Shown here piece by piece: positions 1 to 9,974 of a DNA stretch of 27,599 nt; position 1 is the stretch's first letter; the number at the start of each line of letters is the position of its first letter. Position numbers and translations under genes: made by a program. Source of the DNA: Conidiobolus incongruus B7586 (Eukaryota; Entomophthoromycota; Entomophthoromycetes; Entomophthorales; Conidiobolaceae). The stretch lies in contig JNEM01016978.1 of NCBI GenBank assembly GCA_000697335.1, positions 1 to 27,599 of the forward strand, given 5' to 3'. The notes under the pieces are model-generated. The model was given only the letters and a program-made list of their open reading frames with translations, was not told where the DNA came from and did not search any database.

Positions 1-667
1 CAATTTGGCTCACCATCTCTCCTTTGTTACTGATGAGCTAGCAAATAATAAAATGCCGCCTCCTCTAAGAACGTCGAAATCATGGACAAAACTGGCCAAG
101 TTGAATCCAATTACCCGCACAATTAACGCTGTTCAGAGAGCTACGCAGCGTAAAAAGAAAAGTCAATCCAGCGATGAATTTGAAAACTTCATGACATCTG
201 AACCATTCCTACCACCATATTTAGATTCCATGTACCCTTCTCTAGGGTTTTCAAATAATGGTATTGAAAAAATATCTAACTTACCTCCCACACAATCAGC
301 ATATTTACTCAGCATGCAAAAACTCAAACACTATAATAGAAGACCGCTAGTTCAACTGGTGCTCATCCAACATGTAGTCAGCCGCATTCGCAGTGAAGAA
401 GGTAGTCCCCCACTTCCGCCGATTCCTCGCAAGGTGTCACCAATTCAACCTCTAATCAGATCAAATTCATTTACTTCACAGAATAAACCGCTACCTCCAA
501 GTCCAACACGAAGTCATTCTACTAGCTCCAAACCAGTTCTACATTTCAGGAAAAAATCGACAAAACAGCGACAAGGAATACCTCAATTTCCACCACCAAG
601 TGAGAACGAAGATCAGGAAGATATCCCTCTGGGGTTATTACAAAAATCCATCGCAGAAGTAATTTAA
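1..667 (+). CDS. C-terminal part of an unrecognised proline-rich protein (5' end outside window)
   Basis: The reading frame is already open at base 2 and runs without an intron to a TAA at 665-667, giving about 221 visible residues. The first in-frame ATG is at about base 53, but the frame continues left of it, so I treat the gene as truncated by the window edge. The visible part starts with a basic stretch (TQRKKKSQ near residue 50), then a more ordered hydrophobic segment around residues 65-125, then a low-complexity Pro/Ser/Lys tail. The tail has SH3-ligand-like runs: PPLPPIPRK fits PxxPx[K/R], and KPLPPSP follows. This suggests a signalling or cytoskeletal scaffold, but I recognise no family. 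Base composition and codon use match the neighbouring genes. Confidence 0.7.
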   Translation, partial: NLAHHLSFVTDELANNKMPPPLRTSKSWTKLAKLNPITRTINAVQRATQRKKKSQSSDEFENFMTSEPFLPPYLDSMYPSLGFSNNGIEKISNLPPTQSAYLLSMQKLKHYNRRPLVQLVLIQHVVSRIRSEEGSPPLPPIPRKVSPIQPLIRSNSFTSQNKPLPPSPTRSHSTSSKPVLHFRKKSTKQRQGIPQFPPPSENEDQEDIPLGLLQKSIAEVI

Positions 668-1896
668 TTAACATCGTATCTACAGTGCATCATTTCATCC
701 AATATTTTATCATCTATAGATTCAAAATTAGCATCCAACTATTTCATGATACTTGCATATTGTTTGATTGATAGCATATGTTCTGAGCTTAATTATTTCA
801 GTTTAATTAACCTCCATAGTAAATCACAAACCAAAATCCATAAAAACATAACATAGCATAGAAATAGGTTACTAAGCCAAGTAACATCACTTTCTTTAAA
901 TTAACCATACCAATTATGTTAACACTTTCATACCTTATCATTCTTCTCTGAGGATTTAGCACGGTTGAATATTCAAATGTAATTCCAATTACTTAAACTT
1001 TGTAACCAAACCCATCATTTAAAATTTTATGGCAAATAAAAACCATCCAAAAATTATTATAAATAATAATCTTATAACAAATAAAAAATTATTGTTTATT
1101 CCTCTTTTCAGAGTCCACAAATACCATTAAATTGAAATGATTTGAAATCAAATATGCCTATTTGAATAATGGCTTATAATCAAATAAAGTACACAAATTT
1201 TTAGTCAAAAGGGTAAAAAATGATTAGAATTTTATTGGTCATGACTAATTAATGATACCCTACGATTTTTAGAGTAATAATTCAATTTACCCATTATAAT
1301 TGATAGAAAAATTGGGAATGGTTAAGCTAATATGTAATACAATCAAACCTTGAATCATTCATTTCTAGGACTGAGCTCCATACCAAGATGGTATATACTT
1401 GATTTGTTAGCGATGGCACCACAATTTTCAACTTGATACAGAGATCATCACATGGTGCCAATTCGAAGCATTTGGGATTGACCCAATGTTTATCTAAAAC
1501 AATCATTTTCACAGATTTTTAAAACTCAGAAATCTCTAACAGATTGTAGTTCACAGCATTCATTCTGTTAAGTTATCCATAAAAGTCACTTTCTATATAC
1601 ATTGATAATATTTTGTTAAATATGGTATTTTTGTGATAAATTAGTATTTTTATCTAACAAGGCATTTGAAATAGGAATATTAATAATATTCCATTTTTTA
1701 TATTATTGTTTAGATAATATGAATAATATTAAATAAATAGTTATAAATATTTATTATTTTAGAAAATTCAAAAATTTTTTCAACTCATTTACAAGAAAAA
1801 ATCCCATAAAAATCCCAATTTCAAAATCTAAATATTAATTTGTATAACGATTGCAATCCACAACACAAAAAACCAATGCTATAATAAATTCAATAA
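668..1896. other. Intergenic region, 1.2 kb, with one short GC-richer patch
   Basis: Mostly AT-rich DNA with many A/T runs and no spliceable coding frame that I can defend. It holds the 3' flank of the proline-rich gene and the upstream region of the RNase H1 gene. The only departure is about 1320-1520, where base composition rises to gene-like levels (listed separately). Confidence 0.6.
1327..1506 (-). pseudogene. Possible gene fragment or exon, about 59 codons
   Basis: On the minus strand a frame from an ATG at 1506 to a TAA at 1327-1329 encodes a non-repetitive peptide with a gene-like residue mix (KHWVNPKCFELAPCDDLC near the start, then a hydrophobic VYTILVWSSVLEM part). Base composition is clearly less AT-rich than the flanks. 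There is no convincing promoter, and no partner exon could be joined with confidence, although a TGATTGTTTTAG acceptor-like string lies at its 5' end. It may be a small gene, an exon of a lost gene, or chance. I do not recognise the sequence. Confidence 0.25.
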
Positions 1897-2631
1897 ATGG
1901 TGTATTTTGGAGTCAAGAGAGGACGCAAAGTGGGAGTGTACACCACTAACAGAGAGTTAGAGCTCCAGATAAAAAATTTCGACAAACCCATTTATAAACT
2001 GTTCAAAAGTTTAGACGATGCTAAGAGGTTTGTGACGGAGCCTCCGAATCCTCCATACACCATACAGAAATGTCCGTGTTGTGGTTATGATCAGTACAGT
2101 GACGGCAGGATGGTTAACTACGAAGATATTGAATTACATTATAGAAGTTTGAGCGAACCAATAGTGATCTATACGGATGGCAGTATTTATAATTTTCAGA
2201 ATCGATTGGGCGCTGGATTTGGTGTTTTTTACGGAATTGATCATCCCGGCAATACAGGACTACCCATGTCCGAAATTACGCTAAAAGGTCCCAAATCTAT
2301 ACTGAGAGCTGAAATTTGTGGGATACTGTACGCTTTGGAACGATTACAGAATAATCCCTGTAAGAAATTGATTTTTAAGACGGATAATAAACAGGTGGTG
2401 AATGTGCTGAGTAAGGAGTTATACAAGTGGGTGAATACGCACTGGCGGGGAGGAGGGGGGAGTAATCAGGATCTTTGGGAGAGATGCTATCGCCTGATTG
2501 ATCGCAGAAAGGCAAAGGTTGTGGTGGAATTTGTCAAAGGTCATAATGGGGAGCTCGGAAATGAAGAAGCTGATCGATTAGCAAGAGTTGGATCTGGTAT
2601 TGACTATGAAAATCAGCTTACATATACATAG
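1897..2631 (+). CDS. RNH1: Ribonuclease H1 (RNA-DNA hybrid endonuclease)
   Basis: Single-exon gene of 244 aa ending in TAG. Residues 1-46 form the N-terminal hybrid-binding domain typical of eukaryotic RNase H1 (YFGVKRGRKVGVYTT, then FKSLDDAKRFV). The catalytic RNase H fold covers about 88-236. The carboxylate set is complete: D94 in YTDGS, E139 in RAEICG, D163 in KTDNK and D226 in EEADRLAR, with the mobile-loop H216 in VKGHNGELGNEEAD. The enzyme cuts RNA in RNA-DNA hybrids in nucleus and/or mitochondria; no clear targeting peptide precedes the hybrid-binding domain. The linker carries an odd CPCCG cluster (C59, C61, C62). It is a cellular RNase H1, not a retroelement domain, because of the hybrid-binding domain and the absence of reverse transcriptase nearby. 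TAG is used as stop here. Confidence 0.95.
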   Translation: MVYFGVKRGRKVGVYTTNRELELQIKNFDKPIYKLFKSLDDAKRFVTEPPNPPYTIQKCPCCGYDQYSDGRMVNYEDIELHYRSLSEPIVIYTDGSIYNFQNRLGAGFGVFYGIDHPGNTGLPMSEITLKGPKSILRAEICGILYALERLQNNPCKKLIFKTDNKQVVNVLSKELYKWVNTHWRGGGGSNQDLWERCYRLIDRRKAKVVVEFVKGHNGELGNEEADRLARVGSGIDYENQLTYT

Positions 2632-2969
2632 CATTTAAATAATTGTTTAAATCAATTAGATAAATAGAATAATTTAAATATGTTATAGTGGAATTACCGA
2701 ATTAACAATATATTTTATTATAATCAGATATTTAAAATATATAATATATTAACTTAGAATACATATCAATTAATCCAAAAAATCGCAAACTCTAAAGTTA
2801 CTTTAAATTTTGATGAATTAAACATTTATTCAAAATTTATAAATCATGATAGTATATTGTCTTGAACTTTATTAATAAAAACCTTATAATATTTCAATCA
2901 ATGACAATTGTAAAAATACCGTTGTAATCAATATCCACAACAAAAGGATGGATAACATGGTGATAAAAC
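2632..2969. other. Short AT-rich spacer between convergent genes
   Basis: Holds the 3' flanks of the RNase H1 gene (plus) and the first TMEM33-like gene (minus). Nothing else is seen; several AATAAA-like strings could serve as poly(A) signals on either strand. Confidence 0.6.
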
Positions 2970-3960
2970 TTATCTAGATTTAGCATGAGAGTTAAACTTA
3001 ATCGAATTCTGTCCTAAAGCGATTAAGTGCTGCTGTACGATGGTGTATGCTTTCTGGACTGTATCAGGATTGCCGGGTTTGAGAACAATCGCATCCAATC
3101 GCACTCTTAACTCGGTGAATGAGGATTGCGTTAATTGGCTTTGACCATATCTGAAAAATAGGAATCCAAAATAGACCAAGGGACGAATGACGTGGAAACC
3201 TGTTAAAAATGCCAAAATTAAATAAAATGGAATGACTGTTATTTCGAAGAATGAGGAGAATTTAATGGCTGAGGAGTAGTAGTGATTGACCGTAGATTGT
3301 AGCAATAAAGCAATTTCAGTAGATCTGCTCACAGATTCATTGGGGTTGGATTGACGTTTTTCAATTTCTTTAGGCACTTGGGGGAATATTGTAGGAATGA
3401 TATCAGATTTTAAATAATTGGCAAAGTGGAAAAATGAATAAAACATAAAGGGAATCAAACAGACTATATTTGATAAATTAGTAGATAAAGATAATATATT
3501 AATGATTAAATATTACTAATATTAGAACCATAAAATTCCCATGTTAAAGCCAAGATCAAATACAAAAAAGTTTCATCCCTCAATAATCTTTTAACATACT
3601 CAGCATTGGGTTGAAAGTTCTAAATGTTCAAATTGATAAAACAAATTAGTATTCGATATATTTTAATTACCTTATGAGTTGCAGCAAATACAATACCATA
3701 ACTCAACAGAGCACCTGATAGAGCCTTGTGATAAAGTTTGGAAGCTCCTTGAGTTGAAAAAATACGTAAATAATATAAAACACCACTCAATAGGGTGGAA
3801 ACGTGACCTAACCACCAACAGAATTGAGTGGTCTAAAATATCTTTTTATTATTATCTAACATTCTGTAGCTTAATTTGTTATTTGGCTTACTGTAATCTT
3901 ATTAACAATCCTATTAACTAAATTTATAGGTTCTGGAGATTGGTCGGAGGAAGTAGTCAT
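2970..3960 (-). CDS. TMEM33/Pom33-family ER and nuclear-pore membrane protein, copy A
   Basis: Spliced minus-strand gene; exons 3960-3892, 3832-3671, 3619-3517 and 3463-2970 give 275 aa ending in TAA. The family (human TMEM33, yeast Pom33/Per33, fission yeast Tts1) is made of multi-pass ER/nuclear-envelope proteins that shape tubular ER and help nuclear-pore distribution. Diagnostic stretches: CWWLGHVSTLLSG near residue 30 (first membrane segment), LLSYGIVFAATHK, RDETFLYLILALTW, IPFMFYSFFHFANYLKSD, and the C-terminal FTELRVRLDAIVLKP, equivalent to FNELRIVVEHIIMKP of TMEM33. Introns are 54-59 nt; introns 2 and 3 carry ACTAAT branch-like sites. The next gene is a paralogue with the same intron positions, and exons 2 and 3 have the same lengths in both (162 and 103 nt). 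Start chosen at the first ATG giving MTTS, parallel to MTTP of the sister copy. Confidence 0.88.
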
Positions 3961-4731
3961 CTTAATTATGTAATATAATATTTAGTTTAGTTTTTATTTT
4001 AAAATAATCCTGCTACTAAATATTTTGTTGATATTATTTTAATAATAGCTTAGTTTATCAATAAAGAACAAAAGTAATACTAAATAAACTTTTATGATTG
4101 ATTAAATACTCATTTCTAAGTTTAATCAAAATAAAAATAAAAGGTTCCAACCAATAATATGAAATTTAAAATTCTTCATAATCATTTATGAACTTGGTTA
4201 ATTAAATTGAGAGACCAAAATGACGTCATTAATTGGCTCTTGTTTTATATTGAGTTTCTTCAACATTAAAACCTGTAATCCTAATTTATTTTAGTTGACA
4301 AGTAGCTATTATAACAATTGGATGAATTGGAATAGTGATTCAATTAATTTTGTTTAGATAGAATTTAAAGGAAATACAAATTATGAAAAAACAGGTAAAT
4401 TCAATTATGTGTCAAGAATTTTAAAGATATAATTAAAATAATAAACCTATAAAAATTTTCAAAAACAATATAATATTAATTTTGTTAGAATTCACTAAGA
4501 TATATACTTCAAATAATCAATATTTAATTTAATACTTTGGTTGAAATTATTAAACTTGATAATTTGGCAAATAATTGAGAAAGTGATATTTATCAATAAT
4601 TAAAATCAAGAAATCAGAACATTAATCACATAAAATATAGTCATAATCAAAATCAAAATCAAAACTAAAATTAAATTGAAATAATAATATAACTAATAGT
4701 TATATTTCAAATAGTCACCAATATCCTAAAA
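3961..4731. other. Spacer between the tandem TMEM33-like genes (promoter of copy A)
   Basis: AT-rich non-coding DNA of about 770 bp upstream of copy A and downstream of copy B. It contains a perfect TGACGTCA palindrome at 4221-4228 and a nearby inverted CCAAT (ATTGG), both listed or noted as possible control sites. No coding frame is seen. Confidence 0.6.
4221..4228. promoter_or_regulatory. TGACGTCA (CRE/ATF-type) palindrome
   Basis: A perfect 8-bp CRE, the site bound by ATF/CREB bZIP factors (Atf1 class in fungi), stands 261 bp upstream of the copy A start codon in DNA that is otherwise almost free of CG. ATTGG (an inverted CCAAT box) follows at about 4232. Function is inferred from the motif alone. 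Confidence 0.4.
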
Positions 4732-5726
4732 TCATTGAGGAGTGGGTCTCTGTTGCTGAGGTTGAGTAGCTTGAGTACCAAGATTGGTGAGATAGCCTTT
4801 GATGGTAGTGTAAATTTGCTGGACTTGGGCGGGAATATTGGGCTGCAAAATTACGGCGTCGAGACGGAATCGGAGCTCGGTGAAGGCGCTGCGAGTGAGG
4901 GCACTTTTTTGGTAGCGTTGGAACACGAAGAAGGCGTAGGAGATAATGGTCATGAAACTCACTTGGAAGGTGATCACTTGGAGGAGAAGAGCGACGGGAA
5001 TGATGGAGATTTCGTAGAGGGACACTTTTCTCATGAAAAGGGAGTAGTATTTGTTAAAAATAGCTTGAATTCCTATGCTGACTTGAGCAGGGAATGAAAG
5101 GGCGCCGGTAGTATTGGTTTGGGCAGCTTGTATTTCTTGAGTGACGGCTGGGAAGATAGTGGGAATGATATCGGTTTTAAGGTAATTGATGGTATGGAAA
5201 AAGGAATAGATAATGAAAGGAAGTAGAGCAACTAATTATAAAGGTCAATACAAATAGGTTAAATATATTCGTGGTAATATTACCAAAAACTGGTTTCTGA
5301 GTCTTCCAAGAGAGAGCTAACATCAAATAAACAAAAGTTTCATCCTTTAAAATTTTATCAAGATATTGAATATTGAATTGGATAGGCTGAATAATAGTTT
5401 ATATTAAAAATCATATAATCAAAGCTGCTGAATAAAGCATACCTTGTGAACAGCGTACAAGACGATACCATAACTTAAAATAGCACCAGTGAAACTCGTG
5501 CTATAATAAGAAGCCTTTGGTGAGAAAGTGATGAAACTCCAGTAGTAAAAGATGCCACTGAATAGTACAGTAAGATGGCCTAACCACCAAGCAAATTGAG
5601 GTGTCTATTTTAAAAGAAAATATTAAGGTTGATAAATATGATTTTTGTCATGATTCTCAAAACACTTACTAACACTTTAGATTTAACGCGATCTAATAAG
5701 GAAGCTTGATTAGCGGGAGTAGTCAT
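4732..5726 (-). CDS. TMEM33/Pom33-family ER and nuclear-pore membrane protein, copy B
   Basis: Minus-strand gene with exons 5726-5670, 5604-5443, 5386-5284 and 5231-4732, giving 273 aa and a TGA stop, close to the family length (247 in human TMEM33, about 280 in yeast Pom33). Conserved landmarks follow the same order as in copy A: FAWWLGHLTVLFSG, LSYGIVLYAVHK, KDETFVYLMLALSW, LLPFIIYSFFHTINYLKTD, FTELRFRLDAVILQP, then a Gln/Pro-rich cytosolic tail (residues about 258-273) that copy A lacks. All three introns (52-65 nt) sit at the same codon phases as in copy A. The coding region is richer in GC than copy A. The third intron could be read through in frame, but splicing restores the ALLPF...SFFH alignment with copy A and TMEM33, so I prefer it. 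Confidence 0.9.
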
Positions 5727-7008
5727 TGTTAGTTATTGCCGATTAACAATTTTTATTGAATCAGTATTCTAAAATAAATTGAGTTAGTAAGTGACCTTTC
5801 ATTTTTATAATACTTTAAATTGAAAATATTAATGTATTGTATTTAACATGTTAATACTTTTTAGATGATATAAGTGAATTACTTTTTCAATCGTTCATAT
5901 TTTAGTAATATTTTGAGTTTTGATTTTTTTTCATTGTTGCTAAATATTGTATCTATTATGTATCAGATATTATGTATACAAATGTCTTATATTATTCATC
6001 AAAATAATATCAATTGATTTGATCACAATTATATACATCAATATATATTAATTATGTAATAACTGGAAGCTCATTTAACAATAATGATAGGCATTACATC
6101 GTTACCTGATATTAAAATATTGAAAGTTATATCCTTAAGTTTATGTATTAAATAAAAGTAACTGCTAAAATAATCGAATCCATACTCTTTTATACCTTAA
6201 GTCTACAATCTGACGTTTCAATTTGAATCCAATTGTCCCAAATTAACAATAGGGACCCAAATTACAATTTTGGAATTGGAAATTACTGGAAGGTTGATTC
6301 GTATTTTCTCAGATTTTTTTTTATTAGTTGGGAAATATTTAGGAATGGTTGGAATAGTATTTAGTTAAGTATACTTATATATTGCAATTATAGTATTTGA
6401 ATATAATATTATAAGAATTTAATAGATCAATTAAGTAAAGCTAATATAATGATTAATTTATTTAGATTAATAATAAACTCTAATATAAATGTAACTAGTT
6501 TTCAGAAATAGATTTAAAATTTATATAAATCGAGTTATTCTCTTATTTTAATAAAACAACATCTAAAATATATTAATGTTATTAATATGAACTATTGATT
6601 GAGTCATTAAACTATAATTTTCCAAGATATATTAGCTATATTAATTTATATTTTAAAGATACCTTGCAATTAATATATTGAATAGCGCTTGCAGAAGTGA
6701 TTGTGAAAACCAAGCAAATGAGAAAATTTATGGGATACATTTAGTAGATATGAATTAAACAACAAAATTAATGAGGAAAAATTCAAAAATAAAATTGATT
6801 AAATTACTATTTAATTTTCTCTATTGAATGACTGTTTAACTTATTTATTCATCTGTTAATTTTTTTTATTTAATATAAAATATTATATTTTAATCCCTTT
6901 ATTATAAAAAGTCCTTATATCTATTAAAACTACCGATAAAAGTATATAATATTATTATCTAATCTGTCATCAAACTTATTGGGTTCATTATTATTCAGTT
7001 CAATTATT
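5727..7008. other. Divergent intergenic region between TMEM33-like copy B and AP-2 mu
   Basis: About 1.3 kb of AT-rich DNA that must hold both promoters. A less AT-rich patch at about 6195-6300 includes a CCAAT string (6229-6233) and a short GTCCC...GGGAC inverted repeat. No coding frame, RNA gene or transposon end was recognised. Confidence 0.55.
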
Positions 7009-8468
7009 ATGATCAGTGCTTTCTTTATTTATAATCAAAAGGGAGAAGTTTTAATCTCACGTTTTTATCGTCCAGATTTAAAGTAATTTCACTACATAAA
7101 ATTCATAAAATTATTTATATATTAATTATATCGACTATAGACGTTCTGTTGCCGATATATTTCGAATTCAAGTAATTTCCAACAATGATGTACGCTCCCC
7201 GTTTATTACTTTAGGTTCTACCTCATTTTTCCATGTTCGTCATGATAATTTATATATTGTAGCGGTTACTAAAAATAACGCTAATGCAGCCTTAATTTTC
7301 GAATTTTGTTATCGAGTTATCAACCTTGGTAAATCCTATTTTGTTAAATTTGATGAAGAAAGTGTTAAAAATAACTTTGTTTTGATTTATGAATTACTCG
7401 ATGGTAATTATTCATTTTATATTTAGTTTAATTGACTTTTATTTAATATTATTATTTCTATTTAGAAATTTTGGATTTTGGTTATCCACAAAATACTGAT
7501 GCCGATACTCTCAAACTTTATATTACAACGGAAGGTGTCAAATCTGAAAAGGGAGCTATGGAAGATTCCAGTAAGATTACAATTCAAGCAACTGGTGCCA
7601 TCTCTTGGCGTCGTCCCGATATTCGTTATAGAAAGAACGAAGCTTTTATTGATGTTATCGAATCTGTTAATCTTTCGATGAGTAGTAAGGGTACTATTTT
7701 AAGAGCTGATGTCTCTGGTCAAATTATGATGCGTGCTTACCTTAGCGGTACGCCAGAATGTAAATTTGGTCTTAATGATAAACTTTTACTTGATCGGGAC
7801 TCAGTCAACCGCTCCGGAGCTAATAATGCTAACGCGGTTGAGATTGATGACTGTCAGTTCCATCAATGTGTTAGATTAGGTAAATTCGACTCAGACAGAT
7901 CTATCAGCTTTATTCCACCCGATGGTGAATTCGAATTGATGAGGTGTCGTAGTACTGAAAACGTTAATTTACCATTCAGAGTCCATCCTGTTGTTAATGA
8001 GATTGGAAAAACCAGAGTGGAATATCGTATTTTAGTTAAAGCTAATTTTATGTCTAAATTATCTGCCACCTCTGTAGTCATCAAGGTTCCTACTCCTTTG
8101 AACTGTTCAGGGGCCAATGTCAGAGTTACAGCTGGTAAAGCCAAATATCAACCAAGTGAAAATGCCATCGTTTGGAAGATTTCACGCTTCCAAGGGCAAT
8201 CTGAATACTCTCTTGCCGGTGATGCTGAATTAACTCCTACAACTACTGGCAAGACTTGGTCAAGACCTCCCATTACGATGAATTTCCAAGTTCTTATGTT
8301 TACTTCATCCGGTTTATTAGTTCGATTTTTGAAAGTTTTTGAAAAATCCAATTATCAATCAGTCAAATGGGTTAGATATATTACCAAAGCTGGTACTTAT
8401 GAAATTAAGGTAATTTAAATATTTATATTAACTTTTATGAGATTTTACTAACTGGTTTTTAGTTCTAA
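7009..8468 (+). CDS. AP2M1: AP-2 complex medium chain (mu2), clathrin adaptor
   Basis: Exons 7009-7082, 7141-7403, 7466-8409 and 8463-8468 give 428 aa (human AP2M1 is 435). The N-terminal longin domain (1-~140) begins ISAFFIYNQKGEVLISRFYR and includes [20 protein letters not shown]; the mu-homology domain follows from about AISWRRPDIRYRKNEAF. The match to mu2 rather than mu1 or mu3 is strong: DFGYPQ, SGTPECKFGLNDK, CQFHQCVRL, SISFIPPDGEFELMR and VKWVRYITKAGTYEIK. The Thr before GAISWRR aligns with the AAK1/Prk site T156 of human mu2. The protein binds Yxx-phi cargo signals and PIP2 at the plasma membrane. The last intron (8410-8462) has TTTTACTAAC and TTTTTAG, so the final exon codes only Phe plus TAA; without splicing the protein would end KVI. 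Confidence 0.96.
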
Positions 8469-8945
8469 AATTCTTTATTATCATTCCCACCTTTTGATAT
8501 TTAGATTATAGTTGGCTAAATAATGATTAAATTGGCATTTCAAAAATACATAATCAATTGGTTAACATTATAATTTTATCATTATTTTTTATCTTTCAAT
8601 ATGACATAACAGAATATTTCAGAGGTTATTATTTTCTCTGAACCCATGTTGAATATCTCAAACTCAAATTAGAGATATATCCTGATTAGATCTTAAACAT
8701 TTAAATTTAATTTGAGTTTAATTATTGTATATTGATGTACTTCAAACTATTTCTTTAGTATATTTTTAATATTTTAACTTACACTTATAGTTGGGAATTT
8801 TTAGGAGAATATTTCTATCCAATAATTTTTAAACAATAACCATTATATTTAAATGATCATTAATAACTTTTAAATTGCATCATTTATATTTAAATATATC
8901 TATCCAAATCTATCTCTATTCACGTTTTAACTATGCGATATATAA
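8469..8945. other. AT-rich spacer between convergent genes
   Basis: 3' flanks of AP-2 mu (plus) and of the methyltransferase gene (minus). Nothing coding or structured is seen. Confidence 0.6.
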
Positions 8946-9933
8946 TTAAGTAACTGGCGAGATATGTAATTTGCCAAAGTTATTAGAATCTTCCTGCAGA
9001 TTAAATCTGTAGCATTCAAACCCTTGCCCTAATAACTGGGAAAGAAATTGCTGGTTAACAGAGTGCCATTTGAGTTCTAGCCTGAAAAAGGTGAGAGTGG
9101 GTGACAAGCGCCTGGGACGAAGTTGTGAAAGTGTTTTAATAGCTCCAACTAAAATTGGTGAGGTGTATTCATTGTAGATACAGTCACTTACATTGATAGT
9201 ATCTGGACCGTCTGGGGTGTACTTTACAAATGGGAACACTTTGGAATCTCCATTACTGATTTTTGGAGCTAATTCCCAGGGGAATTCACAAGTAGATATA
9301 ATGGGAGGGTTTTCTTGATCTTCTTTGAGCTTGGATTTAGAGGAATTAGCTTGTAAGCTTTTGTTTAGATTACTCAGAATTTCCTTTTGATCGGTACAGA
9401 TCACAAATCCAGTATCTTTAGTGGAGGGCGGATTGGCTGCAGATTTCTTATGCTGAGATTCAATTAATTTGCCGAATGTAATCCCAACAACACCCGTTCC
9501 TGATCCTGAATCAATACAACATTTCACATACAACCACCATTTGTAGGTAAGCAGCCAATTGCTCAGAAATACACTAGCTTCCCAAACCACTATCTTAGTG
9601 ACTACTTTCTTGGTTAGAGTTGTAGCATTTTGAACAGCGGTTAGATTCGCTGAGAGATAATTTTAATTCCTTTGACCATCAGAAAATAATAATTGATCCA
9701 CTATAGATAACTTGGAAGCTGTACAAAAGAATCGAAATTAATTCAACAGAGTATATATGATACTTAATAATGTTCTCATCAGATATCTGTTTTAGAGAAA
9801 CATCCTTTTTAATATCTAATTCGAGTGAATAAATTGCATTTTCTTCAATTTCGATAAATTCATCCATTAAAAGATAGTTTGTGTCCACATCATCTGTGAT
9901 TACATGACAATATTCTTTGGTTTTATCTTCCAT
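8946..9933 (-). CDS. METTL21/VCP-KMT-like protein lysine methyltransferase (5' splicing uncertain)
   Basis: The main exon (9649-8946) shows the family-16 methyltransferase layout: VVWEASVFLSNWLL, equivalent to VVWDAAIVLSKYLE of human VCPKMT; SAM motif I IDSGSGTGVVGI; the post-I acidic site VICTDQKEIL; a PWELAP segment in place of the family's KWGEE; and SDCIYNEYTSPILVGAIKTL, equivalent to ADCIYYEESLEPLLKTL. It probably trimethylates a lysine on a chaperone-like or AAA target; the substrate is not readable. The frame is blocked by a TAA (9660-9662) just upstream of the homology, so a 5' exon is needed. My tentative model takes exon 1 from ATG 9933 to 9702 (acidic, MEDKTKEY start) with a 52-nt intron of unusual GTGGAT donor, for 311 aa. 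A frameshift or sequence error near 9650-9700 is the main alternative. The gene is ATG-proximal to a 434-bp insert. Confidence 0.7.
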
Positions 9934-9959
9934 GTTTTTTTCAATATCATTCTTTCATT

Positions 9960-9974
9960 GAAGCAAAGTAAATT
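9960..9974 (+). repeat. 15-bp direct repeat, left copy (GAAGCAAAGTAAATT)
   Basis: Identical to 10409-10423. The two copies bracket a block of different base composition, as a target-site duplication would. Confidence 0.6.

Noticed and set aside
1897-2631. RNase H domain as a retroelement remnant
   Set aside because: It has an intact N-terminal hybrid-binding domain, a complete catalytic set, a normal start and stop, and no reverse transcriptase or integrase nearby. It is the cellular gene.
4735-5097. Plus-strand frame of 120 codons opposite the TMEM33-like copy B
   Set aside because: It is the antisense shadow of exon 4 of a well-supported gene; its Gly/Glu-rich content mirrors the other strand.
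5232-5283. Reading TMEM33-like copy B exon 3 through intron 3
   Set aside because: The 52-nt segment keeps the reading open only if phases are ignored, and splicing restores alignment with copy A and TMEM33 and the shared exon length of 103 nt.
6235-6256. GTCCC...GGGAC inverted repeat with 12-nt loop
   Set aside because: Only five base pairs and no extension; too weak to call an RNA or operator.
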